This document shows positions 52,369 to 59,487 of a stretch of DNA of 64,000 nucleotides, piece by piece. The notes below the pieces were generated by a model. The model was not told the DNA's origin. It saw nothing but the letters and a program-made list of their open reading frames with translations, and searched no databases. The stretch covers positions 61,927 through 125,926 of the forward strand of contig JAPZUE010000020.1 of NCBI GenBank assembly GCA_027533385.1. The letters run 5' to 3'. Source of the DNA: Rhizobium sp. GTDB lineage: Bacteria; Pseudomonadota; Alphaproteobacteria; Rhizobiales; Rhizobiaceae. Both the position numbers and the translations under genes were made by a program. How positions within the stretch are numbered: position 1 is the stretch's first letter; each line of letters opens with the position of its first letter.

Positions 52369-53538
52369 ATGGAAGGCATGCAGGCAGAGACGAGCGTAAA
52401 GGGGCGGTTGAACTGGCTGTTGCGGATGCCGCCCGAGGTGGAGCGCGCCGAGGAGCGCGATTTTGGCGCCGAGCGGGTGAAACATCTGCGGCATGCGATC
52501 ATCGTTGGCCTGATCGTCTACAACATCTACAACCTGACCAGCCTCTACCTGATGGCCGACATCCAGCCGTTTACGGTGGCGATGCGTCTCTTCGTGCTGG
52601 TACCCGGTTCGCTTCTGATCTTTCTGCTCGTCCCGCGCGTGCCGCCGGCAATCCGTGAATTGCTGCTGCTCGGCGGCATGTTCGTCGCCAGCCTCCTGCC
52701 GCTCTACCTCCTCTACATCTCGCAATCGACCTATGCGAGCTACACGCTGGGCGAACTGCCGCTGGTGCTGCTCTTCGGTAACATGCTGCTGGTGCTGCGT
52801 TTTCGGTTCGCGCTGGTGTTCACCAGCGTCACCTGCCTGACGGCGCTCTGGGTGGTCCACAACAAGCCGGGGCTGGACGAAAACCTGATCTTTCCCCTGA
52901 CCGTTCAGGTCGTGACCGGGCTGTTCTTCACGCTTTACGGCAACTGGCATGTCGAGCGGCAGCGCTGTCTGACCTATCTCGCCCAGTATGACGCCGAAAA
53001 CCGGGCCGACCGGGCGGAACGCCGCGGCGACGAATTGCGCGACCTGACGCTGACCGACATGCTGACCGGGATTGCCAATCGCCGGCATCTCGACGAGACG
53101 CTCGACACCTGGCTCGACAGGCGCGGCGAGGTGCTGCTGCTGATGGTCGATGTCGACCACTTCAAGGCCTTCAACGACCGCTTCGGCCATGTCGCCGGCG
53201 ACGATTGCCTGCGCCGTATTGCCAATGCGCTGTCGATCTTCGCTGCCCGTCACGACGGCTTTGCCGCCCGCTATGGCGGCGAGGAATTCACCCTGCTGTT
53301 TCCCGTGGACCTGGAAACCGGCGGCGCTTTCCTCGCCGACCGGCTGGTGCGCACGGTCCGCGAGCTTGCCATTCCCCATCCGGCCCGCGCCGACGGGCTG
53401 ACCCATGTCACCGTCTCGGTCGGCTATGCCGGGACCACGGACGGTGGGCTGCGCGATGCGCGCGATCTGGTGACCCGGGCGGATCTGGCGCTCTATGAGG
53501 CGAAGAGTGCCGGGCGGAATAGGTCGAAGGCGGGGTGA
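52369..53538 (+). CDS. Membrane diguanylate cyclase
   Basis: The protein has about 389 residues (ATG 52369; ATG 52378 also possible). Six helices span ~residues 40-195 (HAIIVGLIVYNIYNLTSLYLMA, LFVLVPGSLLIFLLVP, ELLLLGGMFVASLLPLYLLYI and others). The GGDEF domain has LTDMLTGIANRRHLDETLDTWL, VDVDHFKAFNDRFGHVAGDDCLRRIA and the active AARYGGEEFTLLF, ending LALYEAKSAGRNRSKAG. It synthesises c-di-GMP. The layout is very similar to the gene at 38572-39762, suggesting paralogues. Confidence 0.9.
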   Translation: MEGMQAETSVKGRLNWLLRMPPEVERAEERDFGAERVKHLRHAIIVGLIVYNIYNLTSLYLMADIQPFTVAMRLFVLVPGSLLIFLLVPRVPPAIRELLLLGGMFVASLLPLYLLYISQSTYASYTLGELPLVLLFGNMLLVLRFRFALVFTSVTCLTALWVVHNKPGLDENLIFPLTVQVVTGLFFTLYGNWHVERQRCLTYLAQYDAENRADRAERRGDELRDLTLTDMLTGIANRRHLDETLDTWLDRRGEVLLLMVDVDHFKAFNDRFGHVAGDDCLRRIANALSIFAARHDGFAARYGGEEFTLLFPVDLETGGAFLADRLVRTVRELAIPHPARADGLTHVTVSVGYAGTTDGGLRDARDLVTRADLALYEAKSAGRNRSKAG

Positions 53539-53544
53539 GGGGCT

Positions 53545-53822
53545 TTTATCTCGCCCCTTGGGGGAGACTTCGGAGCGATGGCCGAAGGCCAGAAATCGAT
53601 CCAGTGAATCGATTTCAGCGTACGGAGGCCTGAGCGCGACGCCGCGCGAAGGCGATGAGAGAGTTGGGCCCTCAGGGCCAAGCTTCAGAAATCGCAAGCG
53701 GGGGGCTCGCTAAGGTGTGTGCCAACGGAACTGCGCCCCTCTCCTGGAAAATCTGAAGTTTAGGCGGCTTTCGCTCGCCTAAGCCTTCGATTTTCCGTCC
53801 TCCCCCGCAAGGGGGGAGGTGG
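53545..53822. repeat. Family C long mosaic repeat, copy 2
   Basis: Same module order as copy 1: CTCGCCCCTTGGGGGAGACT, GGCCGAAGGCCAGAAATCG, CGTACGGAGGCCTGAGCGCG, then GAAAATCTGAAGTTTAGGCG, CCTAAGCCTTCGATTTTCCG, CCTCCCCCGCAAGGGGGGAG. It closes the gap between the cyclase and the AT-rich islet. Confidence 0.88.
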
Positions 53823-53880
53823 GCTTGTCATTGGAATGAGAAGATAATCCCATTTATGTGCGTGACGTTCCAGCTGCAAA

Positions 53881-54084
53881 ATGGATACTGAGTCGCGACA
53901 GGCCGGCATTCAGGAAATCAAAAAAACTGGGTACTCCATAGCTGAGGCGGTGGCGAGTGTGCTGTTCGAATACTTCGACGCAGACGACCGTTTGGCTACT
54001 TGCTTCACGAAAGACGAAGCTCTGCACGTAGGTAGTCTAGTAGCCGCTGCGGTTCAGGGTATCCGCCTGCCACAAGAAAGCTAA
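53881..54084 (+). CDS. Possible small hypothetical protein
   Basis: The protein would have 67 residues: MDTESRQAGIQEIKKTGYSIAEAVASVLFEYFDADDRLATCFTKDEALHVGSLVAAAVQ. The amino-acid composition is plausible for a folded helical protein. There is no clear RBS before ATG 53881, and the last 80 bp overlap the minus-strand gene ending at 54005. The base composition is lower in GC than in the flanking genes. No family recognised. Confidence 0.35.
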   Translation: MDTESRQAGIQEIKKTGYSIAEAVASVLFEYFDADDRLATCFTKDEALHVGSLVAAAVQGIRLPQES

Positions 54085-54649
54085 GGTTATAAAAGATCTC
54101 ATAAAGCGCATCCATCTCGGCAATGATCTGGATTAGATCTGCTTCGGTGTACACGAGGATTTTGTCTCTGGGCCAATCAGTTGAGCCAGATGGCCGCCCC
54201 TGCGTGAACAACTCAAACTCTGTTTTGGTCTTAAGCAGGTGCTTTGACCGGTGTTCGTTTTCTATTAGCAAGAGCGCATTGGGGAGGGCTTCGGAGTATC
54301 CCCATATGCGATGGACTAGGCGGTGGCGGGCGCTCGCACTGGTTTTTGCAAGGGCGAGCGCAGCGTCAAACACCTGTTTCCGTTCTGGGTCGAGAACGGA
54401 AGCCGCCGCCGCTTTGAGTGCATCTATCTGAGTGCCAGCGCTATTGAGAGCTGAGAACATAGCAAGCGTAGGCGTTGCGTTTGCGCCTAACATGTTGACA
54501 ATCAAGGTGCCCATCTGGCCCTCTATTTCGGACCATCCAGCCATTGCCCTAGCAACAAGTGGCGCGAGTTTAGGGCGCTCAGTAAGGGCTTTTGGGTGAA
54601 ACAATATAGGGCTTGATTGGTCGACTTTGCTTAGAGGTACGGGCGGCAT
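54005..54649 (-). CDS. Hypothetical alpha-helical protein
   Basis: The protein has 214 residues from ATG 54649 (GGGAG upstream). LAPLVARAMAGWSEIEGQMGTLIVNMLGANATPTLAMFSALNSAGTQIDALKAAAASVLDPERKQVFDAALALAKTSASARHRLVHRIWGYSEALPNALLLIENEH describes a mainly helical protein; ARHRLVHRIWG is suggestive of a conserved charged core. It resembles proteins annotated only as hypothetical, without known domain. Codon use and GC are lower than in the neighbours, a sign of transfer. Its ATG shares the palindrome CATG with a 43-residue gene on the other strand. Confidence 0.6.
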   Translation of the reverse strand: MPPVPLSKVDQSSPILFHPKALTERPKLAPLVARAMAGWSEIEGQMGTLIVNMLGANATPTLAMFSALNSAGTQIDALKAAAASVLDPERKQVFDAALALAKTSASARHRLVHRIWGYSEALPNALLLIENEHRSKHLLKTKTEFELFTQGRPSGSTDWPRDKILVYTEADLIQIIAEMDALYEIFYNLSFLVAGGYPEPQRLLDYLRAELRLS

Positions 54650-54779
54650 GAATGAGACTCCCAAGCCAAATGAAAAGAAGGGTGACGAGGTCTTGCGGCT
54701 TATGCTGAAGACCCCGCCCGAACCGAAGACCCCTCCCAAGCCAAAGCCTGGGAAGGGAAAGGCACTTAAAGGAGAGTGA
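54648..54779 (+). CDS. 43-residue Lys/Pro-rich small protein
   Basis: The ATG at 54648 opens a 43-codon frame ending at TGA 54777-54779. The protein starts MNETPKPNEKKGDEVLRLML, then KTPPEPKTPPKPKPGKGKAL. An acidic/hydrophobic helix (DEVLRLMLKT) followed by a Pro/Lys tail is a pattern I associate with small rhizobial proteins. AGAGG lies 11 bases upstream. The frame is too short to be certain. It shares its start palindrome with the divergent gene above and overlaps the convergent gene by 14 bp. Confidence 0.5.
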   Translation: MNETPKPNEKKGDEVLRLMLKTPPEPKTPPKPKPGKGKALKGE

Positions 54780-55059
54780 GATGGCTATTCAGCCAATGGG
54801 CCGTATCCTTATCGACAACCCGTCTGAAATTCCCAATGCCGGTTATCTCAAGGACGATGATGCCGTCGTTATCGTCAAGGATGCCGAACCCAAGTAGCAC
54901 TTTGATCACTTCGCTGGGTTTCAGCGGTGTCTCAATGATCCAGAAGGATTGAAGGGGCCAGCAATAATCAACAGATCCTTTCAGGGCTTCATATAGCCGT
55001 TTCCAGTCATCTGAGTTGAGTTCTCTACGAAGATCGTAGCTTAGTGCGTACCATGCCAT
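54766..55059 (-). CDS. Cas2-fold-like 'SinR family' small protein
   Basis: The protein has 97 residues: MAWYALSYDLRRELNSDDWKRLYEALKGSVDYCWPLQSFWIIETPLKPSEVIKVLLGFGILDDNDGIIVLEITGIGNFRRV. It begins with a strand carrying YDL and continues with a helix and QSFWIIET, the order of a ferredoxin-like Cas2/VapD fold. Database annotations for similar proteins are usually 'SinR family protein'. No Cas1 or CRISPR is present. VapD relatives are RNases in toxin-antitoxin systems, so an RNase or nucleic-acid-binding role is possible but unproven. Confidence 0.65.
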   Translation of the reverse strand: MAWYALSYDLRRELNSDDWKRLYEALKGSVDYCWPLQSFWIIETPLKPSEVIKVLLGFGILDDNDGIIVLEITGIGNFRRVVDKDTAHWLNSHLTLL

Positions 55060-55449
55060 GCGTATTTAGTCCTCATGTTTGCCAAGGATAGCTTGACGGG
55101 ACTCATCCGCAGATTAAAAGTCGCTGTGTACATATCGAGCCGTCCTTTGGCTTGGTTACAGGGATGGCTAACCACGCCTCTGGCGAGAGAATCAGTGGAT
55201 AGTCATCCCTAATGTTCCGGTATTGTTCACAAGGCCACAATAGGTTGTATGCGCAATACCCGTTGTTCACAGGTTGCGTTTCTTCCGTTTGCTGAGAATC
55301 TTGCGCGCCTTTTGCTTAGGCGCGACCCTCTTCACCAATCCGCCGATAGGTCAAACGTTTGTCGCGAGCCTGACGAAGAAGATCTTCGGCGCGGTATCTG
55401 TCGCTGATGTTCTGAACAACGCGCGGTCCTTTCGGCGGACCCTCTCCCG

Positions 55450-55510
55450 TTACACGGCCCCCCCTCTGCCCTGCCGGGCATCTCCCCCTCAAGGGGGGAG
55501 ATCGGGATCC
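55450..55510. repeat. Family B half-element
   Basis: CCCCCCCTCTGCCCTGCCGG, GCATCTCCCCCTCAAGGGGG, GAGATC is the left/right module of family B in single copy. Confidence 0.85.
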
Positions 55511-55545
55511 GCCGGCCGTTTTAGGATGAAATAGGAAAATAATCC

Positions 55546-55574
55546 TTGACGCCGTGACGGTCGTTTGCTAGGGT
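55546..55574 (+). promoter_or_regulatory. Sigma-70-like promoter of the phage-like cluster
   Basis: TTGACG (55546-55551), a 17-bp spacer, then TAGGGT (55569-55574). This would start transcription near 55580, about 30 bp before the ATG at 55611. Confidence 0.5.
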
Positions 55575-55610
55575 TTCTGCATGATCGGAAAGTTGTGGCC
55601 GGAGGGCCTC

Positions 55611-56138
55611 ATGCACTTCCGCAAAGGTTTTGGAGAGGGTCCGCTTGACGGGCCCTTTGTCGTTTCGGGGGCTGCCATGTTGGGTGCGGATATGGACGAG
55701 GCATTGCCCGAGGTGATCGAGGTGAAGGCGGCGGGACCGGGGGATCTGGTGGCGCTGCTCAACGAATTCACCGCCGAGATGCGCGCCCAGTTCGACCTGT
55801 TTCGCCGCTTGCGGGCTGGGGCCGAGAGCCTGATCGACGGCGCTGACGAGGGGTTGGCGAAACAGGCGCGGGCCGACATCAAGGCGGCGACCGATGCGAT
55901 TGCGCTGATCGTGCGCACGCTGGAAAAGATCGATGCGCTCTTGCGCCAGCTCGAGCGCGACCGCCAGGATGCCGAGGAGCGGCTGATCGAGGCGCGTGAT
56001 CCGGAGGTTTTGCGCGGCGAGGTGGAGGCGCTGATTGCAGCAAGGGTCGAGGCGGCGTTGGCTGAGCGGTTGGAACAGGCGGTTGCGGCAAGGATGGCCG
56101 ATGTGGCTGGTCTGGCCGAGGGGCGGGGGCCGCCGTGA
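55611..56138 (+). CDS. Phage/GTA-like protein with coiled coil, possible small terminase
   Basis: The protein has 175 residues from ATG 55611, which has GGAGG at 55601-55605; ATG 55581 gives ten more residues but lies on the predicted transcription start. GEGPLDGPFVVSGAAMLGADMDEALPEVIEV is followed by a long helical part (LVALLNEFTAEMRAQFDLFRRLRAGAESL..., then ALIVRTLEKIDALLRQLERDRQDAEERLIEARDPEVLRGEVEALIAARVEAALAERLEQAVAARMADVAGL) of coiled-coil type. It stands directly before the large terminase, the position of the small-terminase gene in gene transfer agents. The function is inferred from position. Confidence 0.6.
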   Translation: MHFRKGFGEGPLDGPFVVSGAAMLGADMDEALPEVIEVKAAGPGDLVALLNEFTAEMRAQFDLFRRLRAGAESLIDGADEGLAKQARADIKAATDAIALIVRTLEKIDALLRQLERDRQDAEERLIEARDPEVLRGEVEALIAARVEAALAERLEQAVAARMADVAGLAEGRGPP

Positions 56139-56199
56139 GGGGTCATTGAGCCAAGCCTTCGAGGAAGCCAGTCTTTACTGAGGCCCCGCTGCTGCCTGA

Positions 56200-56426
56200 G
56201 GTTCGTGTTCTGCTCCCTGAACGGATCCCCTCACCAACAAAATCTGAGGTTTAGCCCTGGTCGGGCTAAGCCCTCGATTTTGTAACCTCTCCCACAAGGG
56301 GGAGAGGTGTCGATGCGGCTGGCCGCGCGTTCCCTCTCCCCCCGCTGTGGGGGAGAAAGCGAAATCGAAGGCTTAGGCGAGCGCAAGCCGCCTAAACTTC
56401 AGATTTTCCAAGTGAGGGGATCGGTA
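56200..56426. repeat. Family C repeat, copy 3
   Basis: Modules: AAAATCTGAGGTTTAGCCC, GTCGGGCTAAGCCCTCGATT, CTCTCCCACAAGGGGGAGAG, CCCTCTCCCCCCGCTGTGG, then AAATCGAAGGCTTAGGCGAG, GCAAGCCGCCTAAACTTCAG. It separates the possible small and large terminase genes. Confidence 0.88.
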
Positions 56427-56444
56427 CACAGGCACCGGATCAAA

Positions 56445-56496
56445 CGGATGCTTCGAGGCCCGCTGGCGCGGGCACCTCAGCTTGAGGGGTGCCGTG
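56445..56496. repeat. Family D short repeat, copy 1
   Basis: GATGCTTCGAGGCCCGCTGG, CGCGGGCACCTCAGCTTGAG, GGGTGCC. The core CTTCGAGGCCCG...CGGGCACCTCAG recurs at 63860-63893 and in part at 63795-63825. Confidence 0.7.
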
Positions 56497-56538
56497 AGGT
56501 TTTGAGCTGTTTTGCATGACCGCCCAAGGAGACTGCCG

Positions 56539-58080
56539 ATGACGCCGAAATCCCTGGGGCGGCGGATGCGGGATCGGGGGGCGAAGAATGAGCGCGCCGC
56601 GTCTGTGGTGATCGGCAAAATGGCGGAGGACATTGAGGCGGTCGCCGTGAATGCTAGCAGGGTCAAGGCCGGCGCGGAGACTGTTGCCACGACGATGGCG
56701 CCCGAGACCTGGGCGGCGGCGGGACTTGATGCGCCGGAGGCTGTGACAAGGCATCGGGTGCGGGACATGCGGGTGGCGGCAGGGGCGGTGAGGGATGGCG
56801 AAGGTGTCGCCATCCGCCCTGAGGGACCACTCGACCTTTCGCGGCATACCCCCGCCGACCTCGCTTTTCTCGCCCGGGACTGGACGCTTCTGGCGCGGCC
56901 CGAGCAATTGCCGCCGGAGGGAGATTGGCGGAGCTGGCTGATCCTCGGCGGGCGGGGATCGGGCAAGACGCGGGCGGGGGCCGAATGGGTGCAGGCGCGG
57001 GTGATCGCGGCGGGCAAGCGGACGGATTTGCGCATTGCCCTGGTGGCGGAAACGCTCGGCGATGCGCGCGAGGTGATGATCGACGGGGCCTCGGGGCTGG
57101 CGCGGATTGCCAGGCGGATGCGGCCGGAGGTGGAGATTTCGCGGCGCAGGCTTGTCTGGCCGAACGGGGCGATTGCGCAGATCTTTTCCTCCGAAGACCC
57201 CGAAAGCCTGCGCGGGCCGCAATTTCATCTCGCCTGGTGCGACGAGCTGGCCAAATGGAAACATGCCGACGAGACCTTTGACATGCTGCAATTTGCGCTG
57301 CGGTTGGGCGATGATCCGCGCCAGGTGGTGACCACGACGCCAAGGCCGGTGCCGCTGTTGAAGCGGTTGATGGCGGATGAGGCGACGCGGATGACGAAAA
57401 TGGCGACGTCGGCCAATGCGGCGCATCTGGCGCCGGGGTTTCTGAGCGCGCTTGCCGCCCGCTATGGCGGGACGAGGCTCGGGCGGCAAGAGCTGGACGG
57501 CGAACTGATCGAGGACCGGCCGGACGCGCTTTGGAAGCGGGCGCGGCTCGACGAGATCGTGGTGAAACTGGCCGAACCCTTGCGCCGCATCGTCGTGGCG
57601 GTCGATCCGCCGGCGGGTGGCGTGTCCGCCTGCTGCGGCATTGTGGTCGCGGGGCTGAAGGAGAATGGCCAGGCGGTGGTGCTATCAGATTGTTCGGTGG
57701 AGGGGGCCGGTCCGGCGGGCTGGGCGCGGGCGGTGGTATCAGCGTATCGACGGTTCGAGGCCGACCGGGTGGTGGCCGAGGTGAACCAGGGCGGCGACAT
57801 GGTGCGCGCCGTGCTGGAGGGCATCGAGGCGCGGCTGCCGGTGACGGTGGTGCGGGCGACACGCGGCAAGTTCTTGCGCGCCGAACCGGTGGCGGCCTTG
57901 TACGAGCAGGGGCGGGTGCTGCATGCCGGGCGGTTTGTCGAGCTCGAGGACCAGATGTGCGATTTCGGCCCGGAGGGCTTGTCGAGCGGGCGCTCGCCGG
58001 ACCGGCTGGATGCGCTGGTCTGGGCGCTGACGGCGCTGATGCTGGAGGGCGGGGGCGAGCCCCGGATACGGGGGGTGTGA
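56539..58080 (+). CDS. terL: Phage/GTA-like large terminase subunit
   Basis: The protein has 513 residues from ATG 56539 (AAGGAGA upstream). It packages DNA into capsids. After an N-terminal ~85-residue extension, the Walker A motif is LILGGRGSGKTRAGAEWV (~136-145), Walker B with the catalytic acid is FHLAWCDELAKW, and coupling sequence VVTTTPRPVPLLKRL follows. The nuclease domain has VVAVDPPAGG, VVAEVNQGGDMV, and the end SGRSPDRLDALVWALTALML (terminal Asp). This is the HK97-like type used by Rhodobacter-type gene transfer agents and many rhizobial remnants. It is intact, unlike a decayed prophage. Confidence 0.95.
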   Translation: MTPKSLGRRMRDRGAKNERAASVVIGKMAEDIEAVAVNASRVKAGAETVATTMAPETWAAAGLDAPEAVTRHRVRDMRVAAGAVRDGEGVAIRPEGPLDLSRHTPADLAFLARDWTLLARPEQLPPEGDWRSWLILGGRGSGKTRAGAEWVQARVIAAGKRTDLRIALVAETLGDAREVMIDGASGLARIARRMRPEVEISRRRLVWPNGAIAQIFSSEDPESLRGPQFHLAWCDELAKWKHADETFDMLQFALRLGDDPRQVVTTTPRPVPLLKRLMADEATRMTKMATSANAAHLAPGFLSALAARYGGTRLGRQELDGELIEDRPDALWKRARLDEIVVKLAEPLRRIVVAVDPPAGGVSACCGIVVAGLKENGQAVVLSDCSVEGAGPAGWARAVVSAYRRFEADRVVAEVNQGGDMVRAVLEGIEARLPVTVVRATRGKFLRAEPVAALYEQGRVLHAGRFVELEDQMCDFGPEGLSSGRSPDRLDALVWALTALMLEGGGEPRIRGV

Positions 58081-58081
58081 G

Positions 58082-58345
58082 GTGGGGCTACCTCTCCCCT
58101 TTGTGGGAGAGGTTACAAAATCGAAGGCTTAGCCCGATTGAGGGCTAAACTTCAGATTTTGTTGGTGAGGGGATCGGTGATGATGGTGCAAACGGAACTG
58201 ATCCCCTCACTTACGAAAATCTGAAGTTTAGGCGACTTGCGCTCGCCTAAGCCTTCGATTTCGCTTTCTCCCCCACAGTGGGGGGAGAGGGAGCGCGGGG
58301 CTGGCCGCATCGGCACCTCTCCCCGTTGTGGGTGAGGGGATCGGT
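58082..58345. repeat. Family C repeat, copy 4
   Basis: TCTCCCCTTTGTGGGAGAGG, AAAATCGAAGGCTTAGCCCG, GGGCTAAACTTCAGATTTTG, then AAAATCTGAAGTTTAGGCGA, CGCCTAAGCCTTCGATTTCG, CCCCACAGTGGGGGGAGAGG. It lies between the terminase stop and the convergent DUF559 gene. Confidence 0.88.
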
Positions 58346-58358
58346 TCAGTGGGCACTC

Positions 58359-58715
58359 TCACTCGCCCGAATTGCGCAGTTCTGAGAGAATGTGACGGCA
58401 GACATCATCGAGATGCTGCAGGACCTCGTCGTTCCAGAAACGCAGGATGCGGAAACCTTCGCCGCGGAAGAGGGCGTCGCGGTTAAGATCGTGGAGGCTG
58501 TCGCCGTGCTGGCCGCCGTCGACCTCAATGATCAGCCTCGCTTCGAAGCAGACGAAATCGAGGATATAGCCGCGCAGCGGTACCTGTCGGCGGAATTTGG
58601 CACCGGCGAGCTGGCGGTCTCGCAGCGCGCGCCAGAGCATGGCTTCGGGCGTGGTCGGGTCGGCGCGCATCTGGCGCGCCCTGGCTCGATCAAGGGGTTT
58701 TGGTTCGTGGCGCAT
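58359..58715 (-). CDS. DUF559 family protein (Vsr-like endonuclease fold)
   Basis: The protein has 118 residues. ARARQMRADPTTPEAMLWRALRDRQLAGAKFRRQVPLRGYILDFVCFEARLIIEVDGGQHGDSLHDLNRDALFRGEGFRILRFWNDEVLQHLDDV is the complete DUF559 domain. The nuclease residues are visible: T-P-E-A-x-LW start, FRRQ, DFVC and IIEVDGGQH, then RxxFLxxxG-like and RFWN. Members are predicted Vsr/restriction-like nucleases. It is oriented opposite to the phage-like genes and is flanked by repeats. Confidence 0.92.
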   Translation of the reverse strand: MRHEPKPLDRARARQMRADPTTPEAMLWRALRDRQLAGAKFRRQVPLRGYILDFVCFEARLIIEVDGGQHGDSLHDLNRDALFRGEGFRILRFWNDEVLQHLDDVCRHILSELRNSGE

Positions 58716-58789
58716 GGGACTGGCCTGTCGGATTGGGTCAGTATGCGCCTTTGGGTTGTGGTGGCAAGAGGTGTGGCGCCAACGGAACG

Positions 58790-59068
58790 GGTCCCCTCAC
58801 CAACAAAATCTGAGGTTTAACCCTGATCGGGCTAAGCCCTCTCAAAGCCTTCGCGCGGCGTTGCGCTCAGGCCTCCGTTCGCTGAAATCGATTCACTGGA
58901 TCGATTTCTGGCCTTCGGCCACCGCTCCGAAGCCTCTCCCACAAGGGGGAGAGGTGTCGATGCGGCTGGCCCCGCGCTCCCTCTCCCCCCACTGTGGGGG
59001 AGAAAGCGAATTCGAAGGCTTAGGCGAGCGCAAGCCGCCTAAACTTCAGAAATCGCAAGGGGATCAGT
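58790..59068. repeat. Family C repeat, copy 5
   Basis: AAAATCTGAGGTTTAACCCT, CTTCGCGCGGCGTTGCGCTC, GCTGAAATCGATTCACTGGA, GGCCTTCGGCCACCGCTCCG, CTCTCCCACAAGGGGGAGAG, CGAAGGCTTAGGCGAGCGCA. It has the module order of copies 3 and 6 with the extra AAATCGATT/CCTTCGGCC modules of copies 1 and 2, a mosaic of both types. Confidence 0.88.
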
Positions 59069-59083
59069 TCCATTGGCATCCAA

Positions 59084-59117
59084 ACGAAAAACCGGCACCC
59101 TTTCGAGCGCCGGTTTC
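59084..59117 (-). terminator. Rho-independent terminator on the minus strand
   Basis: On the minus strand AACCGGCGCTCGAAAGGGTG, CCGGTTTTTCG forms a stem AACCGGC/GCCGGTT followed by TTTCG. It lies 24 bp after the stop of the 45-residue gene, supporting that gene. Confidence 0.75.
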
Positions 59118-59140
59118 ACACTGCAATGCGGTGGATCGGG

Positions 59141-59278
59141 TTACTTGGACTCGCTGCTCGGCGGGGCCGGCTGGCGGACCTGGCGCCATTCGTTTTCGAG
59201 GCGCTGCAGGACATGGGCCGGGATCGTGCCGGGTACTGAAGTGGTGGCTGCGGTCTTGGTCGTGGTGTTCGTCTGCAT
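59141..59278 (-). CDS. 45-residue small protein
   Basis: The ATG at 59278 opens a 45-codon frame: MQTNTTTKTAATTSVPGTIP then AHVLQRLENEWRQVRQPAPP and SSESK. GAGGGAAG lies six bases before the ATG and a terminator follows the stop, so this looks like a complete small transcription unit. A Thr-rich start is followed by an amphipathic helix (AHVLQRLENEWRQV). No family recognised. Confidence 0.7.
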   Translation of the reverse strand: MQTNTTTKTAATTSVPGTIPAHVLQRLENEWRQVRQPAPPSSESK

Positions 59279-59487
59279 CTCTTCCCTCCTCGGTTTGGAA
59301 GTGTTGCGCTCCAAACGTGTCTGTGAGCGGAAAGTTCCACAGCGTTAAACCTTTGTAAATATGAACGGAACGAGCTCTAAACGATTGAAATTTCTTCAAT
59401 CGTTTTAATTCCGAACTTTTTTCATGGCCCGACCGCGCCCGTCGCGCCGGGGACGGCTGTTCTGTCACCGACATTGAGGATCTGACC

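Larger units (their letters stand above)
55060..55580. other. 521-bp region with promoter and repeat, no clear gene
   Basis: 55060-55280 is AT-richer, with TTGTTCACAAGG and TTGTTCACAGG motifs (55217, 55263). A plus-strand frame at 55274-55534 reads into the repeat and is not convincing. On the minus strand a short basic reading (ISDRYRAEDLLRQARDKRLTYRRIGEEGRA) ending at 55316 looks protein-like but has no start. It may be the remnant of a gene disrupted by the repeat at ~55450. Confidence 0.4.

Noticed and set aside
55316..55481. Minus-strand basic reading RYRAEDLLRQARDKRLTYRR
   Set aside because: No usable start codon in frame; reading upstream enters the family B repeat out of frame with its ATG. 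At most a gene remnant.
55274..55534. 86-codon plus-strand frame
   Set aside because: The last third is repeat sequence and there is no RBS. Not supported.
56663..57862. 399-residue minus-strand frame
   Set aside because: Antisense of the terminase gene, with extremely Pro/Ala/Arg-rich composition.
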